Numbered from the stretch's first letter, positions 7,194-16,276 are shown. The stretch is DNA of 51,557 nt from CAYFSS01 sp964345975 (GCA_964345975.1 CAYFSS010000015.1:1-51557); one strand, 5' to 3'. Notes: generated from the letters alone by a model not told the origin. A program made the numbers and translations.

Positions 7194-8993
7194 TTATTCA
7201 ACCTCGTCAGACTCGGTATCGGTCGCTGTAATGCTCAAATGAAGCTCTTCCAACTGCTTGTTGGAAACATCCCCTGGAGCCTCGGTCATGAGACAGGCTG
7301 ATGACTGAACCTTCGGGAACGCAATGACGTCACGAATGTTCTCCGTTCCGGCAAAGAACATGACCCAACGATCCAATCCAAAGGCAATCCCACCATGCGG
7401 CGGCACGCCATACTGAAAAGCCTCCAGCAAGAACCCAAAGCTCTCTTTCGCTCTCTCTTCACTGAAACCCAAATACTTCAGGATTTCGAGCTGCAACTCT
7501 TCATCGTGGATACGCAAGCTGCCACCGGCCATCTCTTGGCCATTGATGACCAAGTCATAGGCTTTTGCACGAACGCGTGACGGATCCGTCTCCAACAGAT
7601 GAAGGTCTTCCGGATTGGGTAGCGTGAAGGGGTGATGCTTGGAAACATAGCGCTCTTCTTCCTCATCGTACTCAAGGAGTGGGAACTCCGTGATCCAGAG
7701 CATCTCATTGCGATCCGGATCGATGAGGTCCAGTTCACGTGCAAGATGCACTCGGAGATGACCTAAGGCATCCTGCACCACAGGCAATTCATCGGCCACA
7801 AAGAGCAGGAGGTCATCCGGACCGGCATTGCCGGCCGCGGCAAACGCAGCAATTTGTTCTTCATTCAAGAACTTGAGGAAAGAGCTGCGGGGCTCCTCTG
7901 AAGGTACGAGCCAAGCCAAACCCTTAGCACGGTAGGTCTTGACAAAATCCGTCAAAGCATCGATCTCACGGCGTGTCATGCTTGCACCGCCCGGGACGGT
8001 AATGGTCTGAACAGCTCCGCCTGCTTCAAGGGCTCCGGTAAAGACGCGGAAGTCCATGGTCTTGGCCGTTTCCGCTTGGTCGACGAGTTCCATCCCGAAA
8101 CGAAGATCAGGCTTGTCCACCCCGAAACGACGCATCGCTTCTTGGTAGGTCATCTTTTGGAAGGGACCTTCCGGACAGGCTTTGTTGAAGGTCGCGCAAG
8201 CCTCACGCACATAACGCTCCACGAGCTCATGGACATCCTCTTCATTGACGAAGCTCATCTCAAGATCGATTTGAGTGAACTCGGGCTGACGATCCGCTCG
8301 CAGATCTTCGTCACGGAAGCAACGTGTGATCTGGAAATACCTGTCGAAACCCGCAATCATGAGGAGCTGTTTGTAGAGCTGAGGCGATTGAGGGAGTGCA
8401 AAGAACTCACCGGGGAATACTCGAGAAGGTACGAGGTAGTCGCGTGCTCCTTCAGGCGTACTCTTGCCGAGTATCGGCGTATCGAGGTCGATAAAACCGT
8501 TTTCCGCAAAGAACTGACGCGTCAGATTGGCTAACTTGGAGCGCAACAGGAAGATCTTCTGGAGTTCAGGACGACGCAGATCGAGGTAACGATGTTTGAG
8601 ACGCAGTTGCTCACGCGTGTCGATCCCATCTTCGATATAGAACGGTGGCGTCTGTGCTTTGGACAAAATTTCAAGACTCTCGACATGGAGCTCCCATAAG
8701 CCGGTGGGCATTTCAGGATTGGGATCTTGGCGTAGACGGAACGTTCCCTCCGCCAAGAGCACAAACTCGGAACGAACTTTCTGAGCGATGTCTCTGGCTT
8801 CTTGCGGTGAATCTTCATCCACGACGAGCTGCACAAGCCCGGAGCGATCACGGAGCGTGATGAAGGTCAGAGCCCCAAGATCTCGTTGACGCTGAACCCA
8901 ACCGGTAAGAATGATTTGCTGACCCAGGAGACCTTCGTCTACTTCGGCACAGCGGTGTGTACGCTTGCGTCCTGCCATCGTCGATATCTTCAT
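7194..8993 (-). CDS. aspS: Aspartyl-tRNA synthetase
   Basis: Class II synthetase that charges tRNA-Asp (or tRNA-Asn as well, if non-discriminating). The N-terminal OB fold carries GWVQRQRDLGALTFITLRD, motif 2 is FRDEDLRADRQPEFTQ, the bacterial GAD insertion follows, and motif 3 is GIAFGLDRWVMFFAG near the C-terminus. The usual length is about 590; here it is 599 from the ATG at 8993, which has AAGGAAAG upstream. An ATG at 9026, two bases after the hisS stop, would add 11 residues and has no good ribosome site. It is second in the hisS-aspS operon, an arrangement widespread in Firmicutes. Confidence 0.96.
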   Translation of the reverse strand: MKISTMAGRKRTHRCAEVDEGLLGQQIILTGWVQRQRDLGALTFITLRDRSGLVQLVVDEDSPQEARDIAQKVRSEFVLLAEGTFRLRQDPNPEMPTGLWELHVESLEILSKAQTPPFYIEDGIDTREQLRLKHRYLDLRRPELQKIFLLRSKLANLTRQFFAENGFIDLDTPILGKSTPEGARDYLVPSRVFPGEFFALPQSPQLYKQLLMIAGFDRYFQITRCFRDEDLRADRQPEFTQIDLEMSFVNEEDVHELVERYVREACATFNKACPEGPFQKMTYQEAMRRFGVDKPDLRFGMELVDQAETAKTMDFRVFTGALEAGGAVQTITVPGGASMTRREIDALTDFVKTYRAKGLAWLVPSEEPRSSFLKFLNEEQIAAFAAAGNAGPDDLLLFVADELPVVQDALGHLRVHLARELDLIDPDRNEMLWITEFPLLEYDEEEERYVSKHHPFTLPNPEDLHLLETDPSRVRAKAYDLVINGQEMAGGSLRIHDEELQLEILKYLGFSEERAKESFGFLLEAFQYGVPPHGGIAFGLDRWVMFFAGTENIRDVIAFPKVQSSACLMTEAPGDVSNKQLEELHLSITATDTESDEVE

Positions 8994-9029
8994 AATCTTT
9001 CCTTCCACTGTATTTCTATCTGCCATCTC

Positions 9030-10298
9030 TTATGCTTCGAGACGATGCGCTAATTCATCCATCTCATCGAGGGACACTTCGATATCTTCGGCATCCCTAT
9101 CTCTGAGGTTACGGAGTTTGGCTCTCCCGGTCTTCAGTTCGTCATCCCCTAAGACCAGGCTATACGCAGCACCTGAACGATTGACCTGCTTCATCTGGGC
9201 TTTGAAAGAACGACCCGTCAATTCTTGTACGGCCGAGATACCTCTTTGTCTCAAACCCCACAAGATCTCTTGTGCTGCCTTCGTTCCATCTTCATCCATC
9301 GTGACGATAAAGAGTCTTGGACCGGTAGCCTCAGCTAAGACGATGCCTTGTTCTTCAAGAGCCATGAGGAGACGGTCTTCACCGATGGAGAACCCGATGC
9401 CCGGCACATCCGGACCGCCCAGTTGAACCACCAAGTGATCATAGCGACCACCGCCACATAGTGTGCCTCTTTGCGCGCCTTCTTCGGACTCCAAGATGAA
9501 CTCGAAAACCGTCCGCGAATAATAATCTAAGCCACGCACGATGCGCTTATCGAAGAGATAAGGAACCTCAAGACGATCCAGCGTGTCCAAGACCTTGTGT
9601 AAGTGCTGCTCGCAGTCTTCATCCAAATGATCTGCCATAAGCGGTACATCCTTCGTGACTTTGATGCAACGTTCTTCCTTACAATCTAAGATCCGTAAGG
9701 GATTGGTGTGAAAGCGACGTTGACAATCGTCACAGAGCTCATCCAAATGAGGCTCAAGATACTCTTTCAGCAGCTTGTGATATTCCGCCCGACATTCTTT
9801 GCAACCGATACTGCTAACGTGTGCTCTGAAACCGGTGAGTCCCAAACGCTCCAAGAAGAGTTGGACAAGAAGAATTTGTTCTGCATCGATTTCAGGACCT
9901 TCTGAACCAAACGCTTCAACCCCTAATTGGAAGAATTCGCGATATCGTCCACTCTGCACATTCTCAGCACGAAAGGACGAGATTCTGTATTGAAGGCGAA
10001 CCGGGAATGCCAACGATCCCATCCCATGTTCCACAAAGGCCCGGACCACCCCTGCGGTAGCCTCCGGCCTCAACGTCAAGGAACGCCCCCCTCTGTCCTC
10101 GAAGGTGTACATCTCCTTCTGGACAATATCGGTCGTCTCCCCGACACCGCGTTGAAAAACCTCCGTGTATTCGAAGGTCGGGATGCGAATTTCTTCATAA
10201 GCAAAACGCGCACAAATATCATGGAACATCCGCTCCACGGCACGCCACTGCGGCGTGTCCTGCGGCAAAATATCGCGCGTACCCTTAACTGCTTGCAT
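9030..10298 (-). CDS. hisS: Histidyl-tRNA synthetase
   Basis: Class II synthetase. It starts MQAVKGTRDILPQ, contains motif 2 (RYRISSFRAENVQSGRYREF), the HisA histidine-binding motif RGLDYYSRTVFE and motif 3 GIGFSIGEDRLLMAL, and ends with an anticodon-binding domain. At 422 residues it is normal. The ATG at 10298 is preferred because GGTGAG lies 11 bases upstream; a GTG at 10307 would have almost no spacing. A zinc-like cluster with several Cys residues (CKECRAEY, CDDCQRR) is in the insertion domain, as in many bacterial HisS. It is the first gene of a four-gene minus-strand operon. Confidence 0.95.
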   Translation of the reverse strand: MQAVKGTRDILPQDTPQWRAVERMFHDICARFAYEEIRIPTFEYTEVFQRGVGETTDIVQKEMYTFEDRGGRSLTLRPEATAGVVRAFVEHGMGSLAFPVRLQYRISSFRAENVQSGRYREFFQLGVEAFGSEGPEIDAEQILLVQLFLERLGLTGFRAHVSSIGCKECRAEYHKLLKEYLEPHLDELCDDCQRRFHTNPLRILDCKEERCIKVTKDVPLMADHLDEDCEQHLHKVLDTLDRLEVPYLFDKRIVRGLDYYSRTVFEFILESEEGAQRGTLCGGGRYDHLVVQLGGPDVPGIGFSIGEDRLLMALEEQGIVLAEATGPRLFIVTMDEDGTKAAQEILWGLRQRGISAVQELTGRSFKAQMKQVNRSGAAYSLVLGDDELKTGRAKLRNLRDRDAEDIEVSLDEMDELAHRLEA

Positions 10299-10363
10299 CT
10301 TCTGCACGTCTCACCTGCTCTATCTGTGACCCGGAATCCAACCCGAGAATAACTCGATGTTCA

Positions 10364-10393
10364 AGTATAACCTATTATGTTGATCTTTTTTCA
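10364..10393 (-). promoter_or_regulatory. Candidate hisS operon promoter
   Basis: Minus-strand TATACT (-10, plus 10364-10369) and TGAAAA (-35, plus 10388-10393) are separated by 18 bases, about 65 bases before the hisS start. I see no T-box leader (no conserved T-box sequence or long antiterminator) in the short 5' region. Confidence 0.4.
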
Positions 10394-10471
10394 GGGACTG
10401 ACACAAAACTCAAGGCATCACAAAGCCCGGTCACCATCAGATGCCCGAGCTTCCTATTCATCGTAAGGATC

Positions 10472-10498
10472 CCAACAAATCAGCGTAAGGTTTGTTGG
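10472..10498 (-). terminator. Weak stem-loop after sugar importer genes
   Basis: CCAACAAA and TTTGTTGG form an 8-bp stem directly after the stop of the last permease gene. There is no clear T-run, so it could be an RNA-stabilising stem rather than a terminator. Confidence 0.35.
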
Positions 10499-10499
10499 C

Positions 10500-11357
10500 T
10501 TAACCCTTGGTTCCTGTTAGAGCAATGCCTTCAATGAACTGTTTCTGAAAGGCCATAAAGACGATAATCATTGGAATAATAGCCATGACAGCTCCGGCCA
10601 TTAAGGCAGGAAAGTCCGTTGCATATTGTCCCTGCATATTGGAGAGAGCTGCTGAGAGTGTCATCTTACTCATCGATGAGTTGACGATGGACGGCCACAT
10701 GAGGTTGTTCCAAGCAAAGCGGAAGGTCAAGATCCCAAGAGCAAACATTCCGGAGGCTGTCAGCGGCGCCATAATCTGAACAAATATTCGGAAATGGCTA
10801 CAACCATCGAGTCTAGCTGCTTCTTCCAGCTCCAGAGGAAGCCCCATATAGAACTGTCGTAAAAGGAACGTCCCGAAGGCACTGAAGAGGTTTGGCAGGA
10901 AAATTGCTGTGACGGTATTCAGAAGTCCCAGGTTCTGAATGATGAGGTACTGTGGAATGATAAAAATCGTTCCCGGCACCATCAAGATCGCCATGACGAG
11001 CAGGAAGAGAACATTCTTTAATGGGAAGTCAATGCGGGCGAAAGCATAGCCCGCCATAGAGCAAAATAGCACCTGGCCAAGGGTCGTCACCACAGCCTGG
11101 ATGACTGTATTGCTATAGATTTGAGAGAAAGGCATAACGTCAAACACCTGACGGTAGGCATCAAGAGACCAGTTTTCAGGCAAGATCGCCGGGGGGATTC
11201 GGATAGCTTCAGTCTGAGTCTTAAATGAGGTCAAGATCATCCAAATGAAGGGAAAGAGCGAAAGAATTGCCCCAAGAGCCAGAAAAACATAAACAAAAGT
11301 GTAGCCGGATTCTCCGGGTTTGCCACGGCGTTTGAGAGATTTATTAGCGATCGTCAT
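10500..11357 (-). CDS. Carbohydrate ABC transporter permease, MalG/UgpE type
   Basis: Inner-membrane subunit of a CUT1-type sugar importer. It has 285 residues and about six membrane helices, starting with YTFVYVFLALGAILSLFPFIWMIL after a basic N-terminus. The cytoplasmic EAA loop that docks on the ATPase reads ELEEAARLDGCSHFRIF. AGGAGGGACT precedes the ATG. It is the last gene of a binding protein-permease-permease operon and starts 10 bases after the first permease. No ATPase gene is nearby, so a shared MsmX-type ATPase encoded elsewhere is expected. The sugar cannot be read from sequence. Confidence 0.92.
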   Translation of the reverse strand: MTIANKSLKRRGKPGESGYTFVYVFLALGAILSLFPFIWMILTSFKTQTEAIRIPPAILPENWSLDAYRQVFDVMPFSQIYSNTVIQAVVTTLGQVLFCSMAGYAFARIDFPLKNVLFLLVMAILMVPGTIFIIPQYLIIQNLGLLNTVTAIFLPNLFSAFGTFLLRQFYMGLPLELEEAARLDGCSHFRIFVQIMAPLTASGMFALGILTFRFAWNNLMWPSIVNSSMSKMTLSAALSNMQGQYATDFPALMAGAVMAIIPMIIVFMAFQKQFIEGIALTGTKG

Positions 11358-11366
11358 AGTCCCTCC

Positions 11367-12281
11367 TTAATCGTAGAAGACCCACTTCTTTTGTAAAGCA
11401 AATTGAATTCCGGTGATGATCATGATCGTGACGAAGATCAATACAGCAATAGCCGAGGCATAACCACGCCGTGTGAGTACAAAAGCATTGCGATAGAAAT
11501 ACATAACGATGCTCTGGGTATCTTCCAAAATAATGCTGTTATCCGCGATCATCATCTTGATGAGGTCAAACGTCTGGAATGTTCCAATGAATTGATTAAC
11601 AACGACAAAAAAGAGTGTCGGGCTGATGAGTGGCGTTGTAATGTAACGGAATTGATCCCAGGTTGAAGCCCCATCGATCCGTGCCGCCTCGTAGTAGGAG
11701 ACTGAGATCCCTTGAAGTCCGGCCAATAAAATGACCATGTTATAACCAAGAGTCGACCAGATCGAAACGACGGTAATGGCCGGTATCGCATATCGCGCAT
11801 CCGTTAGCCAGGGAATGGATTCAGCGCCCAGACTTTGCAACACAGCATTGATGAGACCGAAACTTCCGTTAAACAGCCAACGCCAAACCATAGCAACTGC
11901 AGTTGCCATCGTAATCGTCGGCAAGAAATAGATCATCCGGAATCCACTCTTACCCTTGATGGGCAAGTTGAGAAGAGAGGCTATAACCAAAGCACCGACG
12001 GTGGCGAGAGGTACGATAAGCAAGACGTAGAGGAATGTGTTTCCATAAGCCTTCCATAGGAGGGTATCCGATAGCATCTCTCGATAATTTCTCAGGCCGG
12101 CATAAGCCATGCGATTAAAGGCTTTGACTTCAAATAAACTATTCTTAATGTTCTGAAAGAAGGGGACAAAATAGAAGACGGTCAGACCAGCAAGCAGTGG
12201 CAATATCATGAGATAACCCCATGCAATGTCTTGAGGCCGGTAGCGTCCCAAGCGATGGATTTTTTTAACTCTCAAATCCAT
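11367..12281 (-). CDS. Carbohydrate ABC transporter permease, MalF/UgpA type
   Basis: Partner permease of the CUT1 importer. It has 304 residues with a basic N-terminus (MDLRVKKIHRLGRYR), a first helix at about 20-42 (YLMILPLLAGLTVFYFVPFF), and an EAA loop in YYEAARIDGASTWDQFRYITTP. An AGGAGC site lies just before the ATG. It follows the binding-protein gene by 83 bases, which contain a strong stem-loop likely to lower permease expression relative to the binding protein. Confidence 0.92.
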   Translation of the reverse strand: MDLRVKKIHRLGRYRPQDIAWGYLMILPLLAGLTVFYFVPFFQNIKNSLFEVKAFNRMAYAGLRNYREMLSDTLLWKAYGNTFLYVLLIVPLATVGALVIASLLNLPIKGKSGFRMIYFLPTITMATAVAMVWRWLFNGSFGLINAVLQSLGAESIPWLTDARYAIPAITVVSIWSTLGYNMVILLAGLQGISVSYYEAARIDGASTWDQFRYITTPLISPTLFFVVVNQFIGTFQTFDLIKMMIADNSIILEDTQSIVMYFYRNAFVLTRRGYASAIAVLIFVTIMIITGIQFALQKKWVFYD

Positions 12282-12305
12282 AGATGCTCCTAATCTCTAA
12301 TAGCA

Positions 12306-12333
12306 AGGCAGCCTCCTGTATTGGAGGCTGCCT
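12306..12333 (-). promoter_or_regulatory. Intercistronic stem-loop between binding-protein and permease genes
   Basis: AGGCAGCCTCC pairs perfectly with GGAGGCTGCCT (11 bp, 6-base loop). No T-run follows on the minus strand, so it is better read as an mRNA 3'-end stabiliser or partial attenuator, as in the malE-malF intergenic region, than as a full terminator. Confidence 0.7.
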
Positions 12334-12364
12334 ATTAGCTCATAAAATGAGGCCCAGCGCACAA

Positions 12365-13621
12365 TTATTCGTTGGCTAGAGCTTCATTCATTTGTTCTGC
12401 TAGAGCTGTGCAGCCTTCTTCAGACGTAACTTCAAGGCTAAACACTTTCTTAAAATGATCCGTCTCGTATTGGTTCCATGCAGATGTATTCTTTGATGCA
12501 GGATATGCATAGGAATACTCTTCAGCTGCCGTGATGAAGGCCTGGAGATTATAATCCGGGAAACTTTCTGCCCAAAGCGGTGTTGAGGCGTTCAATGCCG
12601 GGATAGCAGCACCCATGGTTGCCATCAGGTCGTTAGATTCTTTGCCGGCCAAGAACTCAACCCAGAGCCAAGCTTCGTCCTGTTTATCTGAGAAAGAGGA
12701 AATAGCGTTTCCAAGACCATGGATGACAGTCCCTCTGTTCCCGTTGAATTCAGGAAGTTCAACGACATCCATGATGTCTTTGACATCCTCGTTAACACTA
12801 AACTGATTGATGAGCCATGAGCCGCCAAAGACCATGCCGAGCTTGTTTGCCATGAAGCGTTCCTGCACGTTGATGTCTTCCTGCTCTGCGAGGGTCGGAG
12901 AAAGACCTTCTTCCATCAAGACACGCCACGCTTCAATAGCCTCAATGGACTTAGGATCATCATAGCCGGATTTGGTCTTGTCTTCTGAGATAACGAATCC
13001 ACCGTTAGCGAAGATCTGATTGTAGTAACCGGACTGATTGTTATTCATAACACCGACGGGATCAACGCCTTCGAGATCTGCTTCAGCAATTGCACGAGCT
13101 TTCTCTACCATTTCTTCCCAAGTCCAGTCGTCGGTTGGGTACTCGACGCCCGCTTCGTCAAAGATTTCTTTGTTGTAGTAAACACCGATCGTATCGAAGT
13201 CCTTAGGAATCGCGTAGTTTTCTCCGTCTACCGTATAGAGATTGACGAGACCCTCTGGATAATCCTCAAGATTGATGTCTGAGTCTGCCACACGATCCGT
13301 GATCGGCATTAAAATCTCACCATCGACATAAAGAGCGATGTTAGGCCCGTTCATCCAGAAAACATCTGCGATGCTGCCACCGGTCGCCGCAGCCTCGAGC
13401 TTCGTCCAGTAATCACCCCAAGGGGTCACTTCAAAGACGATCTCAATGTTGGGGTGTTCTTCGTTGAACAGTTTCGCGGCTTCAACAAGATAAGGTTCTT
13501 GATCCTTATCCCAAATGGCATGACGAAGTTGAACTTTCTCTTCTGCTCGCAAAGCAGTTGGAGCAACGAGACCCAGGACGAGCACTAAGCTCAGAGCTAC
13601 CAGTAGCAATCTTCTTTTCAT
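12365..13621 (-). CDS. Sugar ABC transporter substrate-binding protein
   Basis: Extracellular ligand-binding component of the CUT1 importer (418 residues, MalE/UgpB-like fold). A signal peptide is clear (MKRRLLLVALSLVLVLGLVAPTALRA), followed by LRHAIWDKDQEPYLVEAAKLFNEEHPNIEI, typical of the family's first lobe. There is no lipobox cysteine, although binding proteins of Gram-positive bacteria are commonly lipoproteins; the only cysteine is near the C-terminus (EEGCTALA). The ATG at 13621 follows AGAGGGA; an ATG at 13639 lacks a ribosome site. It is first in the operon behind a recognisable promoter. Confidence 0.93.
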   Translation of the reverse strand: MKRRLLLVALSLVLVLGLVAPTALRAEEKVQLRHAIWDKDQEPYLVEAAKLFNEEHPNIEIVFEVTPWGDYWTKLEAAATGGSIADVFWMNGPNIALYVDGEILMPITDRVADSDINLEDYPEGLVNLYTVDGENYAIPKDFDTIGVYYNKEIFDEAGVEYPTDDWTWEEMVEKARAIAEADLEGVDPVGVMNNNQSGYYNQIFANGGFVISEDKTKSGYDDPKSIEAIEAWRVLMEEGLSPTLAEQEDINVQERFMANKLGMVFGGSWLINQFSVNEDVKDIMDVVELPEFNGNRGTVIHGLGNAISSFSDKQDEAWLWVEFLAGKESNDLMATMGAAIPALNASTPLWAESFPDYNLQAFITAAEEYSYAYPASKNTSAWNQYETDHFKKVFSLEVTSEEGCTALAEQMNEALANE

Positions 13622-13673
13622 AATCTTCCCTCTCTTCATATTTTTTTACCTAAATTCATTCGAGTCCTTATAC

Positions 13674-13703
13674 ATGATAGAAAAATTTCAGTGCGCTCGC
13701 AAA
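13674..13703 (-). promoter_or_regulatory. Sugar importer promoter with overlapping operator-like site
   Basis: Minus-strand TTGCGA (-35, plus 13697-13702) and TATCAT (-10, plus 13674-13679) are spaced by 17 bases, about 50 bases before the binding-protein start. The -35 overlaps TTGCGAGCGCACTGAA, which matches the CcpA cre consensus (WTGNAANCGNWNNCAW) with two mismatches, and the motif CGCTCGCAAA shared with the eda promoter. Carbon-source control is therefore plausible. Confidence 0.45.
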
Positions 13704-13785
13704 TAATCGTCGTCACCTTAATTTTCTAAGGGCTCAATTTCATTGCATTTTCACTTCAAATTTTACGCTTATTGTCCGTCGAAAT

Positions 13786-15168
13786 TCATAGTTCAATCAC
13801 TGTTGCATTCGAGAATATGGCCGGTTCTTCATCATGCGTCACGTACAACAAGAGTTTGTTTTGAAGTTCAGATTCTACGTAGACTGCCATCGCTGTCTTG
13901 CTCTCAGGGTCCAGGGCTGCAAACGCTTCATCCAAGATGACAAGGTGAGCCGGGACAGCCAGGGCACGTGCCGTTCCCAGTTGACGCTGCATGCCGCCGG
14001 AGAGGGCTGAGGGCTTTTTTGTGGCATCATCAGCAGAAAGTCCGCAATTCCTGAGAATCTTACGTATTACCTCTACTGAATAGGGACTCACAGCACGAAG
14101 CTGGTTGAGCACCGAAAGATTGGGTAAGAAGCGACCGTCTTGGAAGGCCATTGACATTCGCAAGCCGGGTGCCCGTTCCACGGTCCCCTCCTGAGGGTCT
14201 ATCAAGCCCGTTAGTAGAGCCAAGAAAGTGCTCTTCCCTTGCCCCGTAGGAGCTTTCAAACGATACACGTTAGGAGAATCGAAGTTCATCGACACATTCT
14301 TGAAGAGCTCCTCCGTGCCATAGCGAAAGCCAAGTTCTTCAATCTTGATCAGGGGATTCTCAAGCGTGGGAAGCTCGTCCATTTTCGTTGAGAAGAATCC
14401 GGAGATGCCGGAACTTAGGCGCTCAGCAAGACCGGCGAGCAATAGATTTAGCAAGCGCTCCCAAAGAGCTGTGAACATTAAAACAATAACGGTCCATGCA
14501 AGAAGAAGATCAAGGTCCAAATAAAGCTTGGCATCGTAAAGAGCAGCCCCCAATGAGACCGCAGGCAACGTCAAGAGTTCACCGGCGATTGCGCTCTTCA
14601 CCGCCAAGCCAAAACTTTGCTCCAACGATGTGCACCAATACGGGAGGCGCTGGGGCAGGTAAAAGAAGCGGAGATAACGCAAGAACGAAACGTCGTAGAT
14701 TCGCGGCAGATCATAGCTGGCCGTTCCGGGGATAACGGCAGTTCGTGCAGCCTTAGCCTGTGTATAGGTCAAGGGCAAGACAACGCCGAGCGGGATCCAG
14801 AGACTAAGACTCTTGGGCGGTAGGAAGAAGACTAAGATCAAGGCTAGGACAGCGACCGGAACGGCACGCAGAACACGGATAGGCAGCTCGATGAAAGGTT
14901 CAAAGGCAGGAGGTAATTCGGCCAGTAAAACAGCGAGAACGGTGGCGAAGCAATAACCTGCCAGGATACGTCCCCAACTGATCAGTAAGACCGAGTAGGT
15001 CGCCGGATCAGATATTAATGAGCCAAGAGCTTGAACGATTTCCCATGGGCTTGGGACGAGTGGGACCGTATAGGCAAGAAAAAAGCCCACACTCACCCAC
15101 AGTGCTGACGCAGTTAAGCGTTGGACGAGGCGGTTGGGGGCTTTTGAGTGGAACAAGGATGAAACCAA
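13786..15168 (-). CDS. Fused ABC permease-ATPase of an SsuBC/ThiXZ-type importer
   Basis: One chain of 460 residues joins a membrane permease (about 1-260, six helices, EAA-like loop DLPRIYDVSFLRYLRFFYLP) to a nucleotide-binding domain (about 270-460). The latter has Walker A APTGQGKST (306-314), signature LSGGMQRQ (389-396), Walker B HLVILDEAF and the H-loop THDEE. Nitrate/sulfonate/thiamine-precursor importers normally encode these as two proteins. The start appears to be TTG at 15168, seven bases after the upstream stop, or TTG at 15156; no ATG is available before the ATPase part and no strong ribosome site is seen, suggesting coupled translation. The final residues THDEEPAIFSNATVIEL look complete. 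Substrate unknown. Confidence 0.85.
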   Translation of the reverse strand: MVSSLFHSKAPNRLVQRLTASALWVSVGFFLAYTVPLVPSPWEIVQALGSLISDPATYSVLLISWGRILAGYCFATVLAVLLAELPPAFEPFIELPIRVLRAVPVAVLALILVFFLPPKSLSLWIPLGVVLPLTYTQAKAARTAVIPGTASYDLPRIYDVSFLRYLRFFYLPQRLPYWCTSLEQSFGLAVKSAIAGELLTLPAVSLGAALYDAKLYLDLDLLLAWTVIVLMFTALWERLLNLLLAGLAERLSSGISGFFSTKMDELPTLENPLIKIEELGFRYGTEELFKNVSMNFDSPNVYRLKAPTGQGKSTFLALLTGLIDPQEGTVERAPGLRMSMAFQDGRFLPNLSVLNQLRAVSPYSVEVIRKILRNCGLSADDATKKPSALSGGMQRQLGTARALAVPAHLVILDEAFAALDPESKTAMAVYVESELQNKLLLYVTHDEEPAIFSNATVIEL

Positions 15169-15175
15169 AAAAGAA

Positions 15176-16276
15176 CTAATCTGCCTGAGGTTCTTCGTCG
15201 ATCACCGGACCGTTGTCGAAGAAAGCATCATCTATTTCCGGAAGCTTGTCATCGTCGAGGCTAAGCAGGAAATTCTTGAACGTCTCGATGGCTTCATCAT
15301 CGCTTGCAGCGGTGAGACCGGCGCGCGGAAGAGCTTGTTCAGCGACGGGTTTGGGGAAAAGATCGAGCGCTGCAATAGCTTCAGCTGCAATCTCTGGCGT
15401 ATCGAGAGCGATCTGCGTGGAGCGCTTGTAAGCTTTGAGAGCCTCTGCAGCGACTTCAGGGTTCTCCTCAAGCCACGCACGCCTTGCGACCAAGACACCT
15501 TGGACGATTTGCGCCGGGACTTCGCCGTCTTCACTCAAGACTTCCGTCCAGACATCAGCGAGCGGGAGAGCAGCGCGGAGGTCTTCGAGATTTGTTAAAG
15601 CCACGGTGACGAAAGGTTCCGGCAGGAGACCGATCTTCGTCTTGTCTTTCGCAAGCTCCTGAACGACAGCTTGGTGTTCGGAAGCATATTCAACGTTGAC
15701 ATCCTCGAGTTCAGATTCAGCCAAGAGTTTCAAGAGGAGTTGATCCGGCGTTGTTCCCTTCCCGGCTAGGACGATAGTCTTACCGGAGAGATCTGCGAAC
15801 TCATTGACGGTGTCACCACGCTCGACAAAATGCAGCACGCTCAAGGTGCTAAGAGCCATGAATCGAAGGTCGCCGTCGGTCTTCTCGTATAAGGTCGCAG
15901 CAAGCGTCCCGGGCATGAGAGCCAAGTCGTATTCACCCTTGGCGATGATCGGAGGAAGAAGATCGGGGGTGGCAAGAATCTCAGCTTCAACATCAAGCCA
16001 TGCGTCATCTCCATTGATCCAGGCTGCTGCACCCATTGCCGTTGGACCCTTGAGGGCGATGAGGCGGACCGCTTCTTGGGTGTCGGAGGTGGGCTTGTCG
16101 TTAGTGTCGGACGGTTCTTCTTTAGATGTTGCTTCAACCGTTTCATCAGAAGGCTCTTCCGCCGCCGCTCGTATTGCAAACGGCGCTGCAAAGAGGCCTG
16201 CAACGAGGGCAAACAAGAGGATCAGGATGAGGATAGTTCTAATAAGGCGTCGGTTCTTCAGGCGTTGCTTCTTCAT
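15176..16276 (-). CDS. NMT1/SsuA-type ABC substrate-binding protein
   Basis: Binding protein for the fused importer gene seven bases downstream. It has 366 residues: a basic N-terminus, a hydrophobic export segment at about 12-36 (TILILILLFALVAGLFAAPF), then a Glu/Ser/Thr/Asp-rich linker to about residue 67. The periplasmic-binding fold follows (ALKGPTAMGAAAWI, EYDLALMPGTLAATLYEK, LSGKTIVLAGKGTTPDQLL), as in nitrate/sulfonate/HMP-binding proteins. No lipobox cysteine is present, so the hydrophobic segment either is cleaved or acts as an anchor. The C-terminus is acidic. Ligand unknown: no TPP riboswitch or sulfonate genes are adjacent. The ribosome site is weak (AGAG). Confidence 0.85.
   Translation of the reverse strand: MKKQRLKNRRLIRTILILILLFALVAGLFAAPFAIRAAAEEPSDETVEATSKEEPSDTNDKPTSDTQEAVRLIALKGPTAMGAAAWINGDDAWLDVEAEILATPDLLPPIIAKGEYDLALMPGTLAATLYEKTDGDLRFMALSTLSVLHFVERGDTVNEFADLSGKTIVLAGKGTTPDQLLLKLLAESELEDVNVEYASEHQAVVQELAKDKTKIGLLPEPFVTVALTNLEDLRAALPLADVWTEVLSEDGEVPAQIVQGVLVARRAWLEENPEVAAEALKAYKRSTQIALDTPEIAAEAIAALDLFPKPVAEQALPRAGLTAASDDEAIETFKNFLLSLDDDKLPEIDDAFFDNGPVIDEEPQAD

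Noticed and set aside
10308..10400. T-box leader for hisS
   Set aside because: The leader is too short and no T-box conserved sequence or antiterminator pairing is seen.
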